42,960 nt of DNA from Termitomyces sp. T153 (GCA_018296165.2 JACKQL020000216.1:1-42960), one strand, 5' to 3'; numbered from the stretch's first letter, positions 1 to 9,750 are shown. Made by a program: numbers and translations. Notes: a model not told the origin generated them from the letters alone.

Positions 1-338
1 CTCATGTGGGCCCACTGCCAGACTTACAATTCCTGGAGGAGGCCCAGTAGTCAGTATTTAAGTTGCAGAGTAATATCTGCTACAGTAGTCTTGATATTAC
101 TTACAATTATGTCCTGTTGCATCTTGTTTCTTGGTTTCACCTCTAGTCCCTGTCTTGTTATCTCTGTCTTGTCTCACATTGTTTCCAATTCTATTCCTTT
201 TTGTCTCTATCACATCTCAACTCCATCTCACCTTTCTGCCTCAGTTCCCTTCCATGTGTGCTTTCAACTCTATCTCTGTTCCAATCCCTGTTCATATTTT
301 CACAACTTGTGCATTCTTATCTAACTCCAGACATTGTC
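1..338 (+). repeat. A1 5' LTR, first part (U3 end, R, start of U5)
   Basis: The sequence aligns with the A2 LTR from about 18850 onward: the run 'ccagtagtcagtat' is followed by a TATA-like box and then 'agtcttgatatt'. The upstream U3 lies outside the window. The LTR is split at 338 by a solo LTR and continues at 1526. The pyrimidine-rich stretch 100-330 is U5. Apparent open frames here are LTR sequence, not genes. Confidence 0.85.
55..99 (+). promoter_or_regulatory. A1 LTR core promoter and self-primer sequence
   Basis: A TATTTA box lies at 55-60. Thirty-two bases downstream, at 87-99, is agtcttgatatta, the exact reverse complement of the 13 bases that follow the 5' LTR at 1859-1871. The spacing puts this sequence at the expected 5' end of the transcript, where it could fold back and prime reverse transcription as in Tf1. 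The box and complementarity are seen; the transcription start is inferred. Confidence 0.65.
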
Positions 339-1520
339 TGTCAGGTTCCGCTGACCTTGGGGGCTCAGCTGCACTGGGCAAGTCCTTACTAGGTGGGCGT
401 GATCCCCTTGCACTGGCAACCAAACACTCAAAAGCGTTCCGGGCACTGATGGCTTGTGCTGATAGTCAGTGAGATGTGATCCAGACAGATCCAGGGAGGT
501 CCGAAGAAGTCGGATTGCAAGGAAACAGGATGGGCTTGGCGGGGTTCAGGCAGAAGACCGTATGGGAGATTCGTGGAAGCAAAGGAGTAGGCGGCTGTGT
601 GATCAATGGGAGCGGAGCCGGGGTTTGATGGGAGATCAATTGGAGTTGATGGAGTCCAGGACCGAGCGAAGAGCAAGGTTCGGACCTGGTGAAAGAGTGT
701 TGGGGTTCATAATCGTAGTCGCAGAGTTTGTGAGGTCGTTAAGGTTGATGAAGACTTGGGCACAACGGCCGGACGGAGTCACTGAGACAGCGTCAGACAA
801 AATAGAATGGAGTTGATATGGAACAAGAGTAGATTCAAGTGGAGATACAAAACGATAACGAGAACGATAACGAAATGGAGACAAGACAAGACTGGGAGAC
901 TGAGATAAGACCGGGAGACTGAGATAAGACCAGGAGACTGAGAGTAAGGAAAACGAGACACAAAACACGAAACACAAGAAGGAAACAATCAGACCATAGG
1001 TAACGTTAAGCAATATCAAGACTAGAGTACGAAGAGCTATTTGATGACTTATATACTGACTACCAGAGAACTTTGGGGTACGTTGGCTGCGGTGGCGGGG
1101 CTTGGCGGAGCTTGACAGAGTGGGTGGGTGTCGGTTGCGATCGAGGATCGGGCTGCGCTGATATGTTGATGGGATCATTTGGGAACGCGGGTCACCCCAA
1201 GGTTGTTGTGATACTCCGGAATGGGTCGGAGGAACCAGGGTGTTGAGTTGATGATGGGTGGCGAAGATCGGGAACAGCGGGGGTGGTTCTCGGGGTTCGG
1301 GAGATCCAGGGTAAGTGTCAGTGGCTGCGGGGAAGGTGTCGAAGTTGGCCAGGGGGCCGTTGGAGTTAGCCAGGGAGGCATCGGAGTTAGCCGGGGTTGT
1401 GTCGGGGCTAACCAAAATAGGCGCAGGGCATGGGCAGAAGTTAGGTGGAGCGTCGGGGGTTTTTGGGGAATCAGGGGGTTGCTGGACGATGTGCGGGGGT
1501 CCAGGGGATGGGTCATGACA
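339..1520 (-). mobile_element. Solo LTR of an A-family Gypsy element, minus strand, with 5-bp target duplication
   Basis: Read on the minus strand it begins TGTCATGACC (at 1520) and ends CCTGACA (at 339), matching the ends and general sequence of the A2 LTRs. It is flanked by TTGTC at 334-338 and TTGTC at 1521-1525, a perfect 5-bp duplication. No internal coding sequence remains, so this is a solo LTR left by LTR-LTR recombination. It keeps its own TATATA (1050-1055) and, 32 bases on, the self-primer sequence (1012-1023, minus strand). CpG is abundant here but almost absent from the LTR it interrupts, so it is younger or escaped CpG decay. Long minus-strand open frames inside it are LTR sequence and not a gene. 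Confidence 0.92.
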
Positions 1521-1525
1521 TTGTC

Positions 1526-1858
1526 CAATGCTCAGCCTTGGAACTCATCAACCCTCTCTAATTGCCCATCAAACCCTGGTACTGCTCCATTACTTGCATG
1601 ACCCCCAGCTGCCCTGCACTCCAAGTATCCACTCTGGACTTGTACCTGACAAGCCCCCAAGCCCAATCCTTATCCACACTATGCCTTAACCTTTCCTGGA
1701 CTTTCCTGAACTTGCTTGGACTGCTCTTCCAGTCTATCCTTGGAAGCATCTAACATCTGGACTTCTCCAGAATGCAGGTTATAAGTGCAAAATGCTGTGT
1801 CCACCTAGTAAGGATTTGCTCAGTTAAGCTGAGCCCCTGTGGACAGCAGAAACTGACA
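1526..1858 (+). repeat. A1 5' LTR, second part (U5 to LTR end)
   Basis: This resumes the interrupted LTR. It shares with the A2 LTRs the 'cacctagtaaggatttg' and 'gctgagcccc' blocks near the end, and it ends in CTGACA at 1858. Confidence 0.85.
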
Positions 1859-1871
1859 TAATATCAAGACT
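1859..1871 (+). promoter_or_regulatory. A1 primer-binding site for self-priming
   Basis: TAATATCAAGACT begins at the first base after the LTR. All 13 bases pair with 87-99 inside the LTR's predicted R region. I did not recognise a match to a tRNA 3' end. A2 repeats the arrangement with 12 of 13 bases pairing. Confidence 0.75.
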
Positions 1872-3337
1872 CTCCCTTACCCCATTCTTGATGTCTGTGT
1901 ATAACTCTGCATACACCCCCACTGGCTACCTAACTGATGCTTATGGCTGGCTAGTGCCTGAACCTTACTATGCCCCATTCTATCCAGCCCCAGCCATAGA
2001 TTGCTATGCTCCCCAATACTAGATCAGAGCCAAGCATTCTATGCCCTCTCCATTAATGCAAGAATGCCTCTGAACTAGCAACATCCCTTGTTGTACCCTA
2101 CTAAGGGGCCTACCCCTGCATATACTCCAGAGCACTGCCTGGGATGCCAAGCTGCATGCACACCCCCAGTTCCAGGCCAATCCAGCCTTTCTCCTCCCAG
2201 CAGCCTATTATGCCTATCCAATCCCTGCTGTGGCTCTGGCCCTTCAGGAACAACCAGACAACTACTCTCCCTCTCAGCTCTGACTTCTCACTCAAGTTCC
2301 ACCTTCCCTAAGACAGCAACAGGTTGAAGCCTATGTTTAGCAGTGCAACAAAGTCCTCTGCTCTCTCCACCTCTCCCCCATGGAGTTTGCAAAACAAGCC
2401 TGTGCCCTGCTCATTAGTCTTGGGTATCACAACATATCTGGAACTTCTGAAACATAGGCAGACTGCCTCCTTGACTTTAACAAATGCTACTAGCTAGGCA
2501 TCCTCTCCAACAATGCAAAAAAACACTCTGGATATCAATGCAAACCTCTAGAACAAACTCCATGCCCTGATCAAAGAAATCTATACTAGCCCAAATCTCT
2601 GTCAATTTGAGGACCCATTGGACTCAGCCTGCTTCTTCCATGTGCAACAAGAGGAAGTCACCAGAGCATGAAATGAAGCCTTGGCTACCATCCCCTGCTA
2701 GCAGGAAGAACTCAATGCTGCATCAAATATCCTGAAGTCCTTCAACCCTGCTAGAGGACTCTTCAAGCAACCTGCTGCCCACATCCTGGCTCTCTTTACA
2801 CACCCCCAGGCAAACTCCATACCCAGCACCTTCCACACCTGGGGTCAATCTGCCAAACTCAAGCTATGTGTCCAGAGACCTCTCCAAACCATTCTTGCCA
2901 ATGATGACCTTGCTTCCAACCACACCCTTTCCTATATTGACAAGTCAGAAAACTCTGGCAGAGAACCTGCTCCTCAGGATGGAGCCCCAGTGCCTCTCTA
3001 GAACAGGCCTCCCTACTTTGACCTCTGTGCCTCCCACAGTAATGCCCCTCTGGACATATCTATGCCTCACTAAAATACCTTGGCTCCTCTGCATCAACTC
3101 ACAGGCCTTGGAGCACCCAGACCTCCCTTCCCCACTAACTCCTCTTGATCCCCACCAATCCCCTTACTCAACTGACATGCCAACTCTAGAGAACCCCCTC
3201 CTCCCTGCTGAGCCCTGGGACCTCCCCCAGGCAATGCTGGCCCACCTCCAGTGGTGGACCTCCTAATGGTGGACCTTCAGGTAAAAGGGGCCTAGCCATA
3301 GACAACTTCCCTCCTCAGCATGGAGGCAAAAATAACT
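1872..3337 (+). pseudogene. A1 gag pseudogene, N-terminal part (proline/tyrosine-rich)
   Basis: This corresponds to A2 19492-20925. It starts with a tyrosine- and proline-rich stretch, continues with a helical region, then a very proline-rich segment ending just before a run of tyrosine codons. Many in-frame stops are present and the longest open piece is about 130 codons (2868-3266). The coding match is judged from the conserved order of short blocks shared with A2. At 3337 it is cut by the Ngaro-like element, inside the trinucleotide run encoding the tyrosines. The capsid and zinc-knuckle parts follow at 8261. Gag proteins form the retrotransposon particle and bind its RNA. Confidence 0.7.
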
Positions 3338-3635
3338 GTGACAATCAAAAAACCTTTGATTGACGTCTGTGTAAGCGAACATGACCCTCGCTTGATCGTG
3401 CAATACGCAACGTGTCCACCCTCGCCATATCACATCTCATTGTTACAGTGGCGACAATGGTCCCATTGTCTTATAGACTTTGTATATAGTTCTACCTATC
3501 GTTTCTTTCATCCTCGTCCTGCATCCTTCTCCCCACTGACATAGAGCTCGTCAGGTCGGTTTAGTACTCATGCCCTGCATCCTTCTCCCCACTGACATAG
3601 AGCTCGTCAGTCCACTGGACTCGGCTTTTTCTTTC
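3338..3635 (+). repeat. Ngaro-like split direct repeat, copy A1 (left terminus)
   Basis: This is repeated at 7687-7984. It begins GTGACAATC and carries an 8-bp-stem hairpin right at the tip (CAATCAAA 3342-3349, loop 5, TTTGATTG 3355-3362). It also contains a 37-bp tandem duplication (3518-3554 and 3574-3610). It probably holds the promoter and the left integration end. Confidence 0.92.
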
Positions 3636-4673
3636 CGCAGGACGCGTTTCTCAGTGGGCACCACGCGCACATTGGGTCGTCTTTGCCTTCCAAACGGTCG
3701 ATTTGCCCCAGCAAGCCACCATCAACCACCGTCTCCCCCTCCATCATCGCCTCTATCATTGCATCTCCCTTTGCTCATGCCATTGCCAACACTGCCGCCA
3801 GCAATGCCCGAACTTGATCAGCAGGGACCCAGCCCAGATTCTTTTGAATCCCAGTTGCAGGATCCCCCACCAGCGCAGAACAGCGACGCCGCGCTTGCTG
3901 GTATGATGACCATGCTTCGTGCTTTTGCGGCTCTGGCAAGCCAGTCACCGAATCTCGCAGCACCCCTTGCAGCCCAAATCAACCCCCCACCTTCATTCCC
4001 AGCATTCATCTCGACAGATCAATCCCCTGCTGGTAAGTCACTACCTGCGTTATTTCCTGCTATCAAGACAAGCATACTGCTGGATATTGCATGGCACGAG
4101 TTCCGCCCCATGGATCTGTGCAAACTCAATCCCACATCTAAGTTTCAGCGTGCGGACATGGAGCGCACGGACTCTGGTGGCTCTCGTGTTACTGGTGCCA
4201 GGGACTATCCTGCATTCCACAATCTCCTCATCCCTTTGTCGACCTACTTCTCTGTCCTCCAAGCATTTGCAGCCTCTTCAGGCGATGCACACACCACTTT
4301 TGTGATTGGTCACGGCGCGGCCAGATACCTCTCCCATCTTGCAAATCTTAACCAGAAATATGAATGGGTGGCAGTCCTTCAGTACCACATTCACTTTCAC
4401 CTCAACCGCCGCCAAGAGATGCTAGCTGGATTCTACACAGGCTGGTCCAAGCCTGATGATCTGCTTCTGACAGAATTTTGTCTGGGAAATGCATGTGCTC
4501 CGAGCACCTCTCGCAAGTCTACAGAAGAGCGTGATTGGGACATAAGCTCTGAGACTTGCTTTGCCTATAACAAGGGCATGTGCACCACTTCTCCCTGCCC
4601 TGATGGTCATGTCCATAAATGTCGCAGGTGCGGAGCCAAGGACCACACGGAGAAGGATTGTAAGAAGACCTGA
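3570..4673 (+). CDS. Gag-like protein of the Ngaro-like element
   Basis: The open frame has 367 codons. The first ATG lies inside repeat A1, and a later one at 3777 is an equally good start, so the N-terminus is uncertain. Residues 50-130 are rich in proline, serine and alanine. The middle is a helical domain without a motif I recognise. The C-terminal 35 residues hold two zinc-binding modules: a CCCH finger (C-x7-C-x4-C-x3-H) and then a CCHC knuckle (C-x2-C-x4-H-x4-C), fitting nucleic-acid binding by a structural protein. The frame ends in TGA, and the reverse-transcriptase frame starts 18 bases later in the same phase. One former CGA codon turned TGA, or readthrough, would fuse Gag to Pol. 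Function is inferred from position and zinc fingers. Confidence 0.75.
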   Translation: MPCILLPTDIELVSPLDSAFSFRRTRFSVGTTRTLGRLCLPNGRFAPASHHQPPSPPPSSPLSLHLPLLMPLPTLPPAMPELDQQGPSPDSFESQLQDPPPAQNSDAALAGMMTMLRAFAALASQSPNLAAPLAAQINPPPSFPAFISTDQSPAGKSLPALFPAIKTSILLDIAWHEFRPMDLCKLNPTSKFQRADMERTDSGGSRVTGARDYPAFHNLLIPLSTYFSVLQAFAASSGDAHTTFVIGHGAARYLSHLANLNQKYEWVAVLQYHIHFHLNRRQEMLAGFYTGWSKPDDLLLTEFCLGNACAPSTSRKSTEERDWDISSETCFAYNKGMCTTSPCPDGHVHKCRRCGAKDHTEKDCKKT

Positions 4674-4691
4674 AGGCGCGTCACGGCGGGC

Positions 4692-5620
4692 ATGCAGCTC
4701 GCCACTCAGGTTCTATCTACGGTCATGGTTTCATCTTCTTCCCCTGCCTTGCCCTCCCCATCTCTTTCCCCAGACTTTGCCCCTAACCTTCCAAACTCCC
4801 ACCTCTTCTCTCCAGGTCCGCCGCTGCCAAAACGTCCCAATACTGATCCTTGTTGTAATTCCACAAAACTTCGTCCCCCATCCTCATCTACAGTCTCCTC
4901 CCCCCTCGTGATTGACGCTTGGCGTTACTACCTCCATGACTATCCAGATCCTACATTTGTATCCACATTACTCAATATAATTCAGTTTGGTGCTGCTATT
5001 GGATTCTTGGGTGAGGAACGCTATCAATCATGCATCAACCTCAAATCTGCAATTGAGAATAAAGACTTTGTCAAGGTCTCCATTCAGTCTCTAATTGAAC
5101 AGTCTCATGCCATGGGACCTTTTGCCTCCCCTCCTTTTCTGGATTTTTGCTGCTCGCCGCTGGGATCAGTGAGCCGCAAGAGGAAACCAGGAAAAATGCA
5201 CCTGATCAACCACTTGTCTTGGCCAGAAGAGACTTCAGTCAATGATGGCATTCCAGACAGTGAAGGCCACATCACTTATGACATGTTTGCAAAAGCTCTG
5301 GACGATCTTCGGCATCTTGGCTGTGGCACATTAATGGCTAAGCTTGATTTAAAAGACACTTTCCATCACATCCCTGTGCGGCCTGAGGACTGGCACCTTC
5401 TAGGCTTCAAATGGGGCTCGAGATTTTATTATCTCACAGTACTGGCTTTTGGTCTGAAGTCTGCACCCTATATTTTTAACCTCTTTGCTGAGGCTTTGCA
5501 CTGGATTATACAATGCCACATACCGGCGCACCTCCGTCACTATTTAGATGATTTCCTCTTGCTTTTTTCCCCGCTATTGCTCCCCTTGCTATCCACTGCT
5601 GCTGTCGAATGGGTCTTGGA
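4692..5620 (+). pseudogene. Reverse transcriptase of the Ngaro-like element (frameshifted at its end)
   Basis: This copies element RNA into DNA. Visible motifs are motif A with catalytic Asp (KLDLKDTFHHIPV, about 5338-5376), motif B (FGLKSAPYIFN, about 5450-5482) and motif C YLDD (5541-5552), all intact. The N-terminal 80 residues are a serine/proline-rich linker following Gag in the same frame. Around 5620 the frame must shift by one base to continue into the thumb and RNase H region: the first frame reads EWVL, the next GRELGL. A single-base deletion is the simplest reading. A programmed frameshift is possible, but I see no clear slippery site. Confidence 0.88.
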
Positions 5621-6430
5621 AGGGAGCTGGGGCTCTCCTTCCAGGATTCAAAGACAATCTGGCCATCCACCACGCTTGAGTTCCTTGGGCTGGAAATTGA
5701 CTCTGAGAGAATGGAAGCATGGCTGCCACTGGAAAAGATGGCATTCCTGGAAGAACTACTGGTCACTTGGGCATCCAAAAGAACATGCTCTCTTCTTGAA
5801 CTGCAGGAACTTACAGGATTTCTGCAGTTTGCATCCCAAGTTATACCGCAGTCCCGCACATTCATCCGTCGCCTGTTTGACTTCTCCTCTTCTTTTAAGT
5901 CACCTTTCTCAATTCGCCACATCCCCAAATCTGCCGCATCCGACATTTGCTGGTGGTGTACATTCAGCAAAATGTGGAATGGTATCATGCTCATATATCC
6001 ATCATGGCTGTCAAGATTGGTCCATACGGATGCAAGTGGGCACAAAGGCCTTGGCGGCATTATATCACAACAGTGGTTTTCAGCACGGGTTCCTCATCGT
6101 TTTCGGAGCCACGACATCCAGTTCAAAGAAATATTTGCCGTCCTACATTCAATCTTGTGCTGGGGGGATACATGGACGGGCTCCCATATTACCTTCTTCT
6201 GTGACAACTCAGCAGTTGTAGCTTGGCTCAATTCCGGAACAGCAAACTCAGTCCAGTGCATGCAGGTCTTAAGGACCATAACCATGCTTGCAGTTTGTCT
6301 CAAATTTTCTTTTTCTTCTCTATGGATTCCATCTGAAGAGAATGCGCTTGCTGATGCCGCCTCCCATTTTCAGTACGACAGGTTATTCCAGCTCGCACCA
6401 GAGCTTTCCCACACACCATCATCTCGGAAA
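5609..6430 (+). pseudogene. RNase H domain of the Ngaro-like element
   Basis: This continues the polymerase protein in another frame after the shift near 5620. The thumb/connection region comes first. RNase H follows with all four acidic positions visible: D in HTDASGHKGLGG (about 6029), E in FKEIFAV, D in FFCDNSAV, and D in ALADAASH. The domain would degrade the RNA strand during cDNA synthesis. The frame stays open to 6850 only as an overlap with the recombinase frame. A second shift near 6400-6430 is needed to enter the recombinase. Confidence 0.85.
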
Positions 6431-6465
6431 TCCCAACTCATTGGTATGAAGCGCATGCTAACCTC

Positions 6466-7500
6466 TTGCCTCGAGCGGCCTTCTACTTGTGGCATGGACT
6501 GGCCACCAGTACTAGAAAAACCTATTCAACTGGGCAAACGTCCTACATTGACTTCTGCCGGCTCAACCCAAGCATGCTCGGCGAGCCAGGCCGCTACCTC
6601 CCTGCCATGGACCATGCCATTGTCGAGTGGGTATGCTCTCTTGGTGATCGAGCCCTCCAGCCCAAGACCATTAAAGGCTACCTCGCAGCTGTTCGTTCGC
6701 TCCACGTTGACGAGGGTGTCTCTTTTAGTGCCTGCGAATCTGAAACTGTACGACAAGTCATTCGTGGGATTAAACGGTATCACAGTGAGCGAGAATGCAA
6801 CCCTAAGCAACCAATCACACTTGAAATACTCCAAAGGCTCGCGTCAGTAGCGGGGGACACCTCAAATTCTTTCGAAGCATCCTTTGACGCAGCATTTAAG
6901 ATGGCGTGGGCTGGATTTCTCCGATGCAGAGAGTTCACACTCAACCAAGGCGAAAAGTTTAGCCCTGTATCCCACCTCACGCATGGATGTGTTACATTTC
7001 TTCCTTCCTTCGAATCTCCTTCCCATATCAGAATTGACCTTCCCGCATCAAAAACTGATCCATTCCAAAAGGGTGTCTCCATCCTGCTGGCAAGAGCCCC
7101 TCCCAATTCACCTACCTGCCCCGTCTCAGCTCTCCACAACCTTTTCTTAGTTGATCAGAAGCCACACAACGCTCCGCTGTTCACAAACCCAGATGGTTCC
7201 CCTCTCTCCCGTGACGTCTTCATCTCCAAGCTCAAGCAACGCCTCTTGGATTGCAACGTTGACCCTTCACAGTTCTCAGGCCACAGCTTCCGCCATGGGG
7301 CAGCCACTGCTGCAGCAGCAGTAGGCTACACAGAGCACGAGATACAACTCTTAGGCCGTTGGCACAGCAATGCATACAAGCTTTACATTGATGTCCCCCA
7401 TGAGCGGATTCTGAGCCTCTCCTCATGTCTCCACTTGGCTGCTTCCCAGGCTCACAATTTTGAGCCTCCGTCTCTGCTGTTCGCTCCTCATGTGGCTTGA
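6466..7500 (+). CDS. Tyrosine recombinase (retrotransposon integrase of the Ngaro type)
   Basis: This phage-integrase-fold recombinase joins the circular cDNA to the target without the staggered cut of a DDE integrase. An N-terminal SAM-like DNA-binding region (about residues 1-110) precedes the catalytic domain. All catalytic positions are visible: box I Arg in FLRCREF, a beta-hairpin Lys in ASKTDPF, H-x-x-R in GHSFRHG (His codon 7282-7284), Trp/His in LGRWHS, and the nucleophile Tyr in KLYID (7384-7386). The frame is open over the whole domain. The upstream boundary is uncertain because the frame stays open before 6466 and no good ATG is present; it may be the C-terminal part of the polyprotein. 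The stop codon (7498-7500) lies within repeat B1. Confidence 0.92.
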   Translation: MPRAAFYLWHGLATSTRKTYSTGQTSYIDFCRLNPSMLGEPGRYLPAMDHAIVEWVCSLGDRALQPKTIKGYLAAVRSLHVDEGVSFSACESETVRQVIRGIKRYHSERECNPKQPITLEILQRLASVAGDTSNSFEASFDAAFKMAWAGFLRCREFTLNQGEKFSPVSHLTHGCVTFLPSFESPSHIRIDLPASKTDPFQKGVSILLARAPPNSPTCPVSALHNLFLVDQKPHNAPLFTNPDGSPLSRDVFISKLKQRLLDCNVDPSQFSGHSFRHGAATAAAAVGYTEHEIQLLGRWHSNAYKLYIDVPHERILSLSSCLHLAASQAHNFEPPSLLFAPHVA

Positions 7501-7686
7501 GTGCGGTTTTTTCCTTTTGGGATCCGTGTGAGAGAGCTAGGGCAATCAAATGGTATATATTTGCTCGCAAACACTTGGAGACATCAGACACCATGCAGTA
7601 CTGCCAAACAACTCGGCTCATCACACTCCTCTCCTTTCACCTCTCTTTCTTTCCACTTCCTTCTCGCATTGGGAGCCGACACAGAT
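7493..7686 (+). repeat. Ngaro-like split direct repeat, copy B1
   Basis: The 194 bp run from TGGCTTGAGTGC to GACACAGAT and are repeated at 8067-8260. B1 abuts repeat A2 directly, so the B1/A2 junction 'cacagat/gtgac' shows what the ends look like when joined in a circle. It overlaps the recombinase stop codon. Confidence 0.92.
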
Positions 7687-7984
7687 GTGACAATCAAAAA
7701 ACCTTTGATTGACGTCTGTGTAAGCGAACATGACCCTCGCTCAATCATGCAATACGCGACGCGTCCACCCTCGCCATATCACATCTCATTGTTACAGTGG
7801 CGACAATGGTCCCATTGTCTTATGGACTTCGTATATAGTTCTACCTATTGTTTCTTACATCCTTGTCCTGCATCCTTCTCCCCACTGACATAGAGCTCGT
7901 CAGGTCGGTTTAGTACTCATGCCCTGCATCCTTCTCCCCACTGACATAGAGCTTGTCAGTCCACTGGACTCGGCTTTTTCTTTC
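7687..7984 (+). repeat. Ngaro-like split direct repeat, copy A2 (internal)
   Basis: This is the same 298 bp as 3338-3635, including the terminal hairpin (7691-7711) and the 37-bp tandem duplication. Taken alone, the A copies look like LTRs, but the interleaved B copies rule that out. Confidence 0.92.
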
Positions 7985-8066
7985 ACCCACCCCTCTTCCA
8001 CATACCCCTCTCATTCTTTCTTTTACTGTTTACATAGCACTTGTCTCGTAATTTACTTGCCTGTGC

Positions 8067-8260
8067 TGGCTTGAGTGCAGTTTTTCCCTTTCGGGATCCG
8101 TGCGAGAGAGCTAGGGCGACCAAATGGTATATATTTGCTTGCAAACACTTGGAGACATCAGACACCATGCAGTACTGCCAAACAACTCAGCTCATCACAC
8201 TCCTCTCCTTTCACCTCTCTTTCTTTCCACTTCCTTCTCGCATCAGGAGCCAACACAGAT
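8067..8260 (+). repeat. Ngaro-like split direct repeat, copy B2 (right terminus)
   Basis: This is the same 194 bp as B1 and forms the right end of the element. It is separated from A2 by 82 bp of pyrimidine-rich sequence (7985-8066). A1 gag resumes at 8261 with ACTATTACTATT. Confidence 0.92.
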
Positions 8261-9750
8261 ACTATTACTATTACAATGCTGGATCCCTGCTTCAAAATAA
8301 AAACACTCAGGACAACACTTGTAATGCATTGGCCCAGGAAAGCAAGCTTGACATCCAGAAAACCAGAGCCATTCACTGGCCATGACCCTGGAAATAGAGA
8401 ATCTTCCTAATGGAATGTCTTATCATGTTCCAAGCTAAGCCCATTACCTTCCAACTTGAGAGCTCACAGGTGGCCTTTGCTGCCTCATATCTACAGAGCA
8501 TTGCCTTTGATCACTACACAGTGCTGCTCTGATTTGACCCCAACAATCCTGTGCTCTCAAACTGGCTTGCTTTCACCCAAGAGTTCTCCAGTAAGTTTTG
8601 AGTCTTTGACACTGTAGCAGAAGCAAAGGAAAACCTTTTCAACCTCTGGGTGTGCAACAACAAACAGTTCACAACATTCATTGTCCAGTTCAAACAAAAA
8701 GCCTACAAAACTAGCTGGAACTACAATACCCTTTGGTTTTCCCTCTGCCATGCTCTCTGCCAATGAATCAAAGACATCCTCTGACTTGTGCCCAAACAAC
8801 CCATGTATGACAGTTACAAGGTACTTGTTACTCAGATTGACCAATGCTACTGAGAAGACCAAAGCCAAAATACAGCTCTCCAAACTGCCTGGAACCCCTC
8901 TGGCAACACCAACTGGCAAGTTAGAGCAACCAACAGCAACTGGACCTCAGTTCCTACAGCCCCCACCAACCCCACACTCCACTTCTCTCCTAGACAAGGA
9001 CCACCCAGTACCAACCAACCCTCAGGACTCTGCTTGCCTGTTCAACTCAACACCACTGACCTCTGTGAAACTCCAGACCCCCTAGATGCCAGCCCCAACA
9101 ATCTCCAGGACCCTCATAATGCTCTGGACCCCAACAATGCTCTGGACCCTGCTGAGGACCAGGAGGCCTTACAAACAAACAAGATCTAGAACAGGCTCTG
9201 GATTGATGTACTAGAGGAAACACAGGAGAAACAATGGAAAGAGGGTACATGTATTTTATGCAGTGAGCAGGGACATTTCATTAGCAATTGCCCCAAACAC
9301 CAGGTGATGGGACACATTGTATGGACTATTAATGACAAAGACTACAATTATCAGTTTATGGAAAACAAGGTCAGTGGTTTAGGTCTTGAAGATGCACTAA
9401 TTTGTGGATCAGACACTGACATCTTCTCCACCCTGGTCACATCCCTCCATGCAATGGTTTTCTCTCCAAACACCCTCCCAGCACACCTCCCATTGCACTT
9501 TGCTCATATCTTCCTCCTCCACACCATCCTTCCCTGCTCTGCCAACTCTGTCTCCACCTTAGTCAACAGTGGAGCAACTGACAACTTTATTGACAAATCC
9601 CTAGCAATGCTTGCTCTACATCTCCTCCAGCACCTCCCTACCCCCATCCTCCTCAAGCTCTTTAACAGTGACCCTACCTCCACTAAAGACATCATTCACT
9701 GTGTAGAAACAAAAGCAAGCCTAACAGCCACCATTCCTCTCCACCTCTAG
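8261..9750 (+). pseudogene. A1 gag (capsid, zinc knuckle) and truncated protease, pseudogene
   Basis: This resumes gag after the Ngaro insertion. A Ty3/Gypsy capsid region (about 8440-8800) includes the blocks VAFAASYLQ, FTQEFSSKF and WNYNTL, shared with A2. The zinc knuckle CILCSEQGHFISNC (C-x2-C-x4-H-x4-C) is at 9250-9291. The same frame runs on into a retropepsin with LVNSGATDNFID (about 9560-9595), so Gag and protease were one polyprotein. The catalytic Asp is Asn here, explained by GTCGAC to GTCAAC. After 'HCVETK' (about 9710) the sequence jumps to a segment matching A2 22935 onward, so most of protease 1 and all of protease 2 are deleted. About six in-frame stops lie in the capsid part. 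Confidence 0.8.

Larger units (their letters stand above)
3338..8260 (+). mobile_element. Complete Ngaro-like tyrosine-recombinase retrotransposon
   Basis: The element is 4.9 kb with the split-direct-repeat order of the Ngaro group: A1 (3338-3635), coding region, B1 (7493-7686), A2 (7687-7984), an 82-bp spacer, B2 (8067-8260). Both A copies are 298 bp and both B copies 194 bp. By eye they differ at about 11 positions each, mostly C/T or G/A. The coding region gives a Gag with zinc fingers, then reverse transcriptase, RNase H and a tyrosine recombinase. There is no DDE integrase and no methyltransferase, which separates it from DIRS1-type elements. It sits in the tyrosine-codon run of A1 gag without an obvious target duplication; the same site in A2 (about 20925-20943) is uninterrupted. 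Many CpGs remain, unlike the surrounding Gypsy sequence. It has two frameshifts and an in-frame stop, so this copy is probably inactive. Confidence 0.92.

Noticed and set aside
4..472. Open frames in the first 470 bases with Cys/Leu-rich, membrane-like translation
   Set aside because: The sequence is the pyrimidine-rich R/U5 of an LTR, and the hydrophobic translation follows from that composition.
636..1415. A 259-codon minus-strand open frame
   Set aside because: It lies wholly inside the solo LTR 339-1520. The A2 LTRs at the same place do not keep the frame open, and the composition is that of LTR sequence.
5506..6060. A 184-codon minus-strand open frame
   Set aside because: It is the shadow of the Ngaro-like reverse transcriptase and RNase H, whose plus-strand motifs are unambiguous.
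3338..7984. The two 298-bp repeats as LTRs of an LTR retrotransposon
   Set aside because: A second pair of repeats (7493-7686, 8067-8260) is interleaved with them, the element encodes a tyrosine recombinase and no DDE integrase, and no target duplication is seen. This is the Ngaro arrangement.
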